From: Bidens hawaiensis
Lineage: Eukaryota; Streptophyta; Magnoliopsida; Asterales; Asteraceae
DNA: 64,000 nt
NCBI GenBank assembly: GCA_021521415.1
Contig: JAIQDT010014359.1
Span: 150,403 to 214,402 of the forward strand
Direction: 5' to 3'
Numbering within the stretch: the first letter of the stretch is position 1; every line of letters begins with the position of its first letter. Both the position numbers and the translations under genes were made by a program. Under the pieces are notes generated by a model that ran no database searches, had not been told where the DNA came from, and saw only the letters and a program-made list of their open reading frames with translations. Of the stretch, positions 57,046 through 64,000 are shown one piece after another.

Positions 57046-58567
57046 GTTAGGCATTGAAACACGTAGTTAACGACGTGTTAGCATCAAACACATAGTCAAA
57101 GATATGTTAGCCTTTTGTTTGTTTTTTTAATATTATATTACTAGTTTAACTTATATTTGTTTTTCTTTTATAACTTTTAATATATAAAATTTTACATTAT
57201 TTCGAACATACCGACGAGAAATGTTTACTTTTATCTACATGTTGACATAAATTTTATTTAAAGCTGAGCGGGGTCAAATTTTATTGAACATTTCAATATT
57301 GATTTGACACGGCTCGAGTATGAGTAAGTTTATGTCAGTCCGTAGATAAAAGTAAGCGTATTTGTTCTTCATTTTCTCTTATTTTTCTTTTTTTCTATAA
57401 TGGTTTTAAAACCATAAAATAATCATGCTTATGATCCCACCTAGTCAATACACCATGGTGTGTTGGGTAGTGGAGGCAAAGAACATAAGGTTGTAAGATG
57501 ATCTTTAATAGTCATACCTTAACAAGTTTTTACATTCTTGAAGTTTTGGTTTTGTTTAATTTATGTTGATTCAAGAACCATAAGGATTTTGATGATACAT
57601 GACCAAAAATATTGTATTTATAATACCAAAAATGGTTCATAATTTTCTTTATCAAAATCCAATCCAAAGCATTAAAAACATTGTTGTTTACAATGTTCCG
57701 GATTTGACAGCAGAATTGTTTGACAAAGGTTGAGCAATAAGTTAGTCATAACAAACTGGAGAAATACAAGGAAAAAGCCTATAATTAACATTATTGAGTT
57801 AAAGTTCTAATGACTATTTATTTATATTTTTATTATTTCGTATGACTTGACAATTGTTATTTTAAAATTAGTGCGCAGATTTGTACCCTCAGTAAGGATC
57901 GACTATTTTAGCCTATCTCGGGTCCGAATCTAAGCAAACTTTATAAAGCAAATTTGTTCCTTACATATTAATTTAGTTGACTGGAGATTGTTATAATTTT
58001 TGAGAAATTATTAAATTTTTAAATATTTATACAATCGGTGACAGAAATCTGCCAAAACTGATTTCCTTTTTCTTATTTCTTTTTCAACTTCCAGTTGTGT
58101 TATTTTAATATAAATGTATTTCTTTGACCTTTATTTATCCAATGCATTCTAAAGAAGCCTTAATTACTTGAATTTAGGGGTTACTCGTTATGGCTCACCC
58201 AAGCTAATTAAAAACCTGATCTTTTCATTCACCAATCAAAATGAGTAATCACACTCCCATTTCTCTATTTTACATTTCAGGGACTTTATGCATACACAAC
58301 TATATTATTTATTACTATACAAGTATATACTCAAACAAAATTCCACTATGTGTATACTGTGATATTGCTCGATTAGTTGCTAAATGTTATAAATATATGT
58401 TTACAATTTTTATAGTTTGTTGGGATCTCATCCTCATAATACGATCATACACCATCCGAGTAACCATGTCCGAATCTAGTGACCTTCTAATGCAATACAC
58501 TTTTATTTTGTGTTTTGCTAGTTGATATAATAGACATTAACGCAAGGAATTGTCATTTTTATCATTA
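57046..58567. other. Non-coding DNA with one further inverted repeat
   Basis: 57227-57252 and 57332-57357 form imperfect inverted arms (CTTTTATCTAC, TGACATAAA) around an 80-bp centre, likely a small MITE or Helitron interior. The 94-residue plus frame at 58241-58525 shows no domain and I do not treat it as a gene. Confidence 0.45.
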
Positions 58568-58897
58568 GGGTAAGGTTAAAATAAAAACCCACTTGAGTTG
58601 TGAAAACTCTAGAAACCCATTCTCAACCATATGTTTTTAATTAAAGACTAAAACTTGTGGTCCACAATTAAAGTTAATAAAAAATGTAAACATAAATATA
58701 ACTTTTTCTCTCTCCTGAAAACATATATAAAAATTAGTAAAAAAATGTTAAAAAATAGCAAAACAATTTTTTTTAGTTTTCGATGTTTTGTATTAAATGT
58801 TATAACATATATTACGTGTGTAACAAAAAAAAAGTAAAAAAAACGATGTTACATAGGGTTTTCACAACTCAAGTGAGTTTTCATTTTATACTTTCCC
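58568..58897 (+). mobile_element. MITE family M, copy 2
   Basis: It matches 23096-23422 along its length, with the same terminal inverted repeats (GAGTTGTGAAAACTC inside). A long (TA)n tract follows its right end; the left flank is unique sequence. Confidence 0.85.
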
Positions 58898-58900
58898 TAT

Positions 58901-58955
<55 letters not shown>
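58898..58955. repeat. (TA)n microsatellite
   Basis: A nearly uninterrupted TA tract adjoins MITE copy 2. Confidence 0.95.
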
Positions 58956-58958
<3 letters not shown>

Positions 58959-59179
58959 AAAAAACTTGTGATTACTTGCTCAACATTATATTGATAAACT
59001 ATATCTATTTTTATACATAGCGCATGTAGCTACATGGGATGATTGAAAATGCAAGACGTTAGTTATAGATTACGTTCAGTAAAATAAAGAACAATTTATA
59101 TGTATTAGTTAATGTAATAATTAATTTTGGGATGATTTTTGATTTGTGAAACTCTTGAGTACTATGATACAAATATTGT

Positions 59180-59216
59180 CGCACCTCGGCTGGCTCTGCC
59201 GTTAGGTTGGGGTGTG
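59180..59216 (+). mobile_element. LTR end scrap
   Basis: GTTAGGTTGGGGTGTGACA matches the end of the LARD LTR (reverse of 40635-40653). Only this end is preserved. Confidence 0.5.
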
Positions 59217-59720
59217 ACAGGGGACTTTCCACTATAGCTTGTTGGAATTGTCTGAAGTTTCATCCTAAGTGGTGCCCAGTAACCGGCGCCGCCTCTGGAA
59301 GTCAAAGGCCATCAAAAAGGTCTAAGACATTGTCTTCGGTTAATCCAGAGACACCTAGGTCCGATGCTAGTAACTTCAACTTAACGATGATGATGATGTC
59401 GAGCATGCCGTTGAGAATGTCTTCGAGATTCCTCGACCTGCGTGTAGGAGAAGCAAGGCAAAGGGGAAAAGAGTCGAGTCATCATCGGTGAGTATTAGTG
59501 CCGATATGGCAGGATAGTTCGAAGAAATGAACTGTCAACACCACATATACGCAACCTTGGTTATGAACGTCTTCAAGTTAATAAAAAGGGCGCCAATATT
59601 ATTTAGTGAGGAAAATTGATATCGACCTTGAGGTTTTAAGGAGAGACTTCCCTGAATCTAACCCGAGAATCCAACACCTAGCGAAAAGAGAAGAAATGAA
59701 ATTTCCAAAAAATACTATAT
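59217..59720 (+). pseudogene. NAM-associated (PF14303-like) protein fragment
   Basis: Across frames one reads CLKFHPKWCPVTGAASGSQR, PSKRSKTLSSVNPETP, then NFNLN with an acidic run, basic KAKGKES, and the coiled tail IDLEVLRRDFPESNPRIQ. This order (HPKW, S/K-rich linker, FNLND, RP.GR.KAK, then a helical tail) is that of plant proteins with the NAM-associated C-terminal domain, many of which are Harbinger-type Myb-like accessory factors. Frameshifts near 59385 and 59450 and stops near 59515 and 59615 break it. Upstream Myb/SANT coding is absent. Confidence 0.6.
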
Positions 59721-60092
59721 TGAGTAGTTTTTTATTTGTTTTAAATAATTTCTTGTTTTTTTATTTTGTAGTTTCTATTTTTAGTTTTAATGTTGTTTTT
59801 TTTATTAAATTTAGTTTTTTTATTAAGTTTTAATTATTAAAAAATACAAAAAAAAACAAAAATTGAAAAAACTGACGGGGCGCCACATGGCGTAAAATGC
59901 CTAGAGGAGGTGCATTATGACGACGCCTTATTTTTCAAAAACTATAAAAGCTGACTAGGTGCTACATTGCGCAAAATGCTCAGGAGAAAGGCATTATGAC
60001 TACATATGGTTCAAGTGAGAAAAGAACATGAATAAGAAACCCAAACCACTCATTTCTTTGTCAACCTTGATTAGCTCTCTCCAAAGTAATTA
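59721..60092. other. Non-coding DNA with a two-unit repeat
   Basis: 59875-59935 and 59950-60000 share GCGCCACATGGCGTAAAATGC-like and GGCATTATGAC segments. The rest is AT-rich. Confidence 0.45.
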
Positions 60093-60095
60093 GAT

Positions 60096-60722
60096 CAAGT
60101 GTTTTAAAAACTGATTTAAACCGGTTGAACCGGATTCTAGTGAACAGCCCCAATATTTTATACCCGGTATATTTGAGCGGTTGTGGAACATCAAACAGGC
60201 TGGTTTTCATAGAAAACCGGTTTATATCGGTAAACCGGTTTAAAAGCCCTCAAGATATTTAATGTTTTAGGCTCATTTTTTTATATGTTACTTGTTTCAT
60301 GTGATTTTTATATATTATGATTATATGTAACTAAAACTTCTTATTTATTATTGTAGGAAATGAAAGTACATATACTCTTGTTGATGAGGATGGCGATGAG
60401 AGTGGATTTCATCTTTCAAGCGATCGTGAACTCGATGCATCCAACACTCCGATGGATAAATCTATTGCGAACTTTTATTTTAAAAGAACTTTGTTTGAAT
60501 ATCAAATGCTTTTGTATTATTTTTTGAATATGGATTAACTTTTGAATGATATTTTATTATGGAATTATTTATTTTTTTGTTTTTTTTTTTGAGTTTAAAG
60601 TTGCATTTATTCGAAATTATATAGTAAAATATACAACCCGGTTGAACCTCCCGGTACAACCGGTTTGTACCATTTTTTTTAGTCTAATCCTATATGAATA
60701 AAATTTTGTTTTAAAACATTGA
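60096..60722. mobile_element. hAT-type remnant with CCGGTT subterminal repeats
   Basis: The left end GTGTTTTAAAAACTGATTT and the right end TTTTGTTTTAAAACATTG are loosely inverted, and ATTAGA occurs just outside both. CCGGTT words cluster at 60118-60245 and 60640-60670. Inside, an open stretch at 60360-60510 (DEDGDESGFHLSSDRELDA, acidic) follows a splice-acceptor-like TTATTGTAG and may be the last exon of a transposase. It differs in family from the element at 7874. Confidence 0.55.
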
Positions 60723-61652
60723 TTAGAGATCTCTCCTTTTTAATGCAGGACTAGTAAATTAAATGAGCAACACGTATGCGAATAGGTGGGAATGTGGTAA
60801 AATGTTTAAAAAAATGATCCATAGACTGAAAAGAAATAATCATAAAACCGTTTAAATTAATTAGTTCTATTTATTGAAGGGTTTAAATATATATAATACA
60901 AAATGATTTCACCCATATATCCGCATTTTGCGAAACTATTTCAATAATTAGTTAATAAAAATAATAAGTGTAAGGGTTGTTTAGCAATCTTGTGCTGAGT
61001 TAATATATAAGAGCATTTTCATCTCATCTTTTATTTTTCTAAACCAAAAATTATATTAAAACTCACTATATTTTTTTTCTCTATTTTAATTAAATAATAC
61101 ATTTTCTACATTTTATCATTATATTTTCTCTTTCCTTCCTTCACAATCACTTTCAAAATATATTAAAATTATAAGGGGTGAACAATAACTTTTCAATATA
61201 TAGAAAAATCACTACTTTTTCTAAAATATAAAAAATTTTCACTCATAACACCATGAATCACTCTTTAAATTATAAAAACACCTTTCACATAAAATGAGGG
61301 GTTGGATGAGAATGCTCTAAGAGTCCTAACTAATTAAAAAGTAGTCTCATTAACTAGTCATCATGTCTCTTAAACTTAAATATTAAGAAACTCAATCGAC
61401 CACTAATAAATGTCTAATTAGCAAACTGAACATCCCTTTACGTCTTAATCTCAGAATGATTCAAAAGTAACCTCTTAGTGAATAATGAAATTATTAAGAA
61501 GCCATGAATCGTAAAAAAATCACATAACAAGAATTACATGAATAATATTATATCCAACTCTTTTAACAATTCCAAAATGTTGAAATAAATATGTTCCAAT
61601 AATGTACAAGAGCCACAATCAGATTTCTTTGTAAATTCATTTACTCTTTCTT
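60723..61652. other. Non-coding DNA
   Basis: AT-rich; 61010-61320 has words seen in small MITEs (GAGCATTTTCATCTCATC and, inverted, GGATGAGAATGCTCTAAGA), i.e. a probable MITE of about 310 bp. No gene is seen. Confidence 0.45.
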
Positions 61653-62290
61653 TCAATAATGCTGCCATGAATACGCATCAGAAAAAAATGTGTCCACTCT
61701 CTCCAGCGAAACAACCACCGTCGATGTCCACCGTCCACGGCGTCGACAACAAGTAACAATCCCACCCGGAATCCACAAACACGTAATCGTTTCTCGACTC
61801 AGCCGAGGCATAACTCGCTCCAAACTAGGTAGTTCCAATATCTCGTCCAACGCCTCATCCGACGTGGATGTTAACTTGGACGATGATGGCGTGGAGGGTG
61901 TAGGTTGGTTATTACGACTAAGGTGATTCATAGCGGCAGCTTTAGTAGCTGCCGCTTGAATATCACGTGGTGAGCACGTTTCTGGCGTGGCAACACATTT
62001 TCCAGTTCTGGGAAATTAAGGATCGCTGACTATCCTTTTAAGGCGAGTTCAGCCACGTCATGTGCACGTGCTGCCATTTCTGGGTCAGAAAATGTACCCA
62101 ACCAAATTCGAGACTTCTTTTTCGGTTCCCGGATCTCCGATACCCATTTACCCCGTGCCCGCATTCTAATGCCTCTATAAACCGAACGCTTAGTGTTGGT
62201 TTTGTTAAGGTCTCTCCTTTGTTTGCCCGTTTTTGTATTTGGTCGTTAGCTAACATGTTTGAGTCTTGAAATGGATTGTCTGACCCGAAT
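61653..62290 (-). pseudogene. AP2/ERF (DREB, TINY-like) transcription factor pseudogene
   Basis: The minus strand encodes a DREB-type AP2 factor spread over frames. From 62191 downwards it reads [19 protein letters not shown], then [15 protein letters not shown] and [17 protein letters not shown], an almost complete AP2 domain. TAG at 62032-62030 interrupts it before SAILNFPELENVLPR. A frame change near 61985 restores SPRDIQAAATKAAAMN, the usual DREB post-domain helix. ELPSLE and DYVFVDSGWD follow in different frames (shift near 61800), and the last residues TFFSDAYSWQHY need another shift near 61695. Upstream, the ATG at 62256 is out of frame with AP2. Family members act in the nucleus on DRE/CRT sites. 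This copy could not make a full protein. It is the only host-type gene seen here. Confidence 0.88.
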
Positions 62291-63014
62291 GAGAAAAGAA
62301 GTTTATAGAGAGAGAGAGAGGTGTACTAATGTGAGGTTTTAGTAAGGTGGAGAAATAGAGGAGTTCACGAGTGTTGGAGGCTAAAGGCACCCACAAATGC
62401 TGGTGTGAGTCCAATATATATATATATATACACACATATAAATTAATATAGTTAGAGAAAATCTAGAGAGAGAGAGAAATAAGGGGAATTTCGTACCATC
62501 TACGACGGGACAGGTTATGTGACATTTATTATTTTATATTTTTAATTAGGGTATGCACCAAAATATAAGACATTGGATGGGGGGATGCAGCTACCCTGTA
62601 GGTTAAAAGCTATAAAGGTTATAAAATTCCACCATATTTGATTCATGTTAATAAAATATAGAGTTATGTTTCATACACTATTGCTACAACAGGATACATC
62701 TTATTAAGGGTTTAGGATATCCCTAGTTTAGAGCTTTCTAAACATGCTAAGAACAAAGAGTGTCGTCAGTTTTACTGGGGGAAGAGGGTCTTCTTTGATC
62801 AGCCTACGTAAAAGTATGATATTGAATTGAGAGGTGATAAATATGAGAGATTATTAAGTGTTATAAAGTATAAAGAAAGAGTGAGAGAGACGGAATGGAT
62901 AATAACAAATGTATGGACTCCTTTTATATGCGAGCCACGAGCCTCGTTAAGTCTGTCTGGCTTCTATATGTGATGAAAAGTCATCTCTCTGGTTTAATTT
63001 GTGCACGTAGATGA
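62291..63014. other. Region upstream of the DREB pseudogene, no gene
   Basis: It contains GA/CT microsatellites (62310-62320 and 62463-62477), a TA/CA run at 62415-62437 and no supported gene. It could hold the decayed promoter of the pseudogene; no element is assigned. Confidence 0.45.
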
Positions 63015-64000
63015 TGTTGGAATACCGTATGCCCGAGACACATAATTAGGTTAATGTGGCTAGCCGTGTTTGATCCAAGTCGGGTCATACCCAATAACGA
63101 GTTAGACACACACCAATTATGTATTTGTTGAGATAAGATCTATAAGACAAATACATAACACGACACATTCAGAAAATCGGTTTCTGAATATTTACTTGAA
63201 AGTGTTAAATAAATTAATTGGTTAATTTATTTATTCAAATAATTATTATTGGAATGATTATTTAACTATGTGTTCTTTTATAAAATGGTTTATAAAAGAT
63301 GGGGTGTTTATATATTTTATATAGTATAAAATAAATAAAAAAAAAAATAAAAATAAATATATTTGGGGCCGGTTTTGGGTGGGCCCACACCCCAATGTAT
63401 TGGTCAAATCTTGTCATGTATTTGGTATAGATTGAGTATTGTTTACTTGATCTAATACCTAACATCATGGATGGATGGATTGAATGATAAAAAAGATAAT
63501 CATCATATAAACTTTCAAGTAACAAAAGATAGACACTCTCTTTCTTTCTTTCTTGCTACTATACTTACGGCCAAAAAAAAAAAAGGAGGTTCGGGTCTCG
63601 GTTTTTCGTGTTCAAGCTTCCTAACATAGCTCGGTGTGTGTTGGAGGCTCGGGGTACATTCCGTTTGAGGATTTTCTTTTTGAAAGTCTAGCATCAACAT
63701 CATCATCTTCTTCAACATCAACTACAATCTTAAAGGGTTAAGAATGTAAGTGTTTATAGCTTTGATAGTTTAGCTTTTCCGTATCATTTGATCCTTGCTT
63801 CGGGTTTCTAATAAATAGATTATTGGTAATCTTAAGACATGAATGAACCTAGGTTGTTCATGAACATATCTTATATAAACTTGTAAGATATACATATATA
63901 AACACATGGATACATATGTTTAGTTTATTTATATCACGCTTCCGCCTTTTAATGTGACTAGTTAAATGGTTAACTAAGTTTGTAATTTCCATAGAAATCC
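63015..64000 (+). mobile_element. Possible copia-type LTR, running off the window
   Basis: TGTTGGAATACCG at 63015 resembles a copia LTR start, and a TATA-like region (63305-63330), a CT-rich tract (63535-63555) and leader-like sequence follow. The other end is not in the window and no purine tract is obvious, so the call is tentative. No gene is seen; the short minus-strand frames lack motifs. Confidence 0.3.

Noticed and set aside
58241..58525. A 94-residue hydrophobic plus-strand frame
   Set aside because: The AT-rich composition gives isoleucine/tyrosine runs by chance; no motif or neighbouring gene signals.

Overview
The window is repeat-dominated plant nuclear DNA with no intact host gene. 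The transposon families (Ty3/gypsy chromovirus and Tat/Athila-type LTR elements, Ty1/copia, RTE- and L1-type LINEs, hAT, Harbinger, Stowaway, Helitron), the initiator-Met primer sites (TGGTATCAGAGC) and a DREB-type AP2 pseudogene indicate a eudicot. The repeat style suggests Asteraceae, but that is an impression, not a demonstration.

Layout. 1-1439 is unassigned AT-rich DNA. 1440-7011 is a chromovirus remnant: an LTR tail fused to pol, then a 3' LTR from 3711. A 1.77-kb solo LTR with perfect target-site duplications (TSDs) interrupts that LTR at 4953-6718. 7012-12320 is a 5'-truncated RTE-like LINE split by a nearly complete 3.2-kb hAT transposon (7874-11078, TSD CCTATGGG), whose transposase has a single in-frame stop. 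12.3-23 kb is mostly decayed DNA with a Helitron end, a copia 3' end carrying two hAT-type MITE insertions, and one small conserved-looking ORF. 23.1-27.2 kb holds TIR elements between (TA)n tracts; one carries a captured OB-fold (RPA/DUF223-like) exon and a tandem duplication of about 860 bp. 28.1-28.5 kb is a small Helitron.

29.8-46.8 kb is the most elaborate part. Chromovirus pol runs into its own 3' LTR (LTR A). LTR A was split by a minus-strand non-autonomous LTR element (32901-44284), both of whose LTRs were later split by solo LTRs (34391-37520, TSD AATTT; 40669-42470, TSD CGGGG). A second related LTR (LTR B) follows, then minus-strand Tat/Athila pol, copia gag/protease and a LINE fragment. 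52.2-55.1 kb is a TIR element interrupted by a complete 2.3-kb non-autonomous LTR element. 55-61 kb carries Stowaway and Harbinger MITEs, a long hairpin, a second copy of the 23.1-kb MITE, a Harbinger-type accessory-gene fragment and an hAT remnant. 61.65-62.29 kb is the one host-type gene, a minus-strand DREB/TINY-like transcription factor broken by a nonsense codon and several frameshifts.

The most unusual signal is a class of short dyads with a 3-nt spacer, such as CATCGCG-CTA-CGCGATG and CTTCGCG-CGA-CGCGAAG. They are repeated just upstream of the TATA-like box in unrelated LTRs. A different dyad (GAGTC-NNN-GACTC) is arrayed in LTR B.
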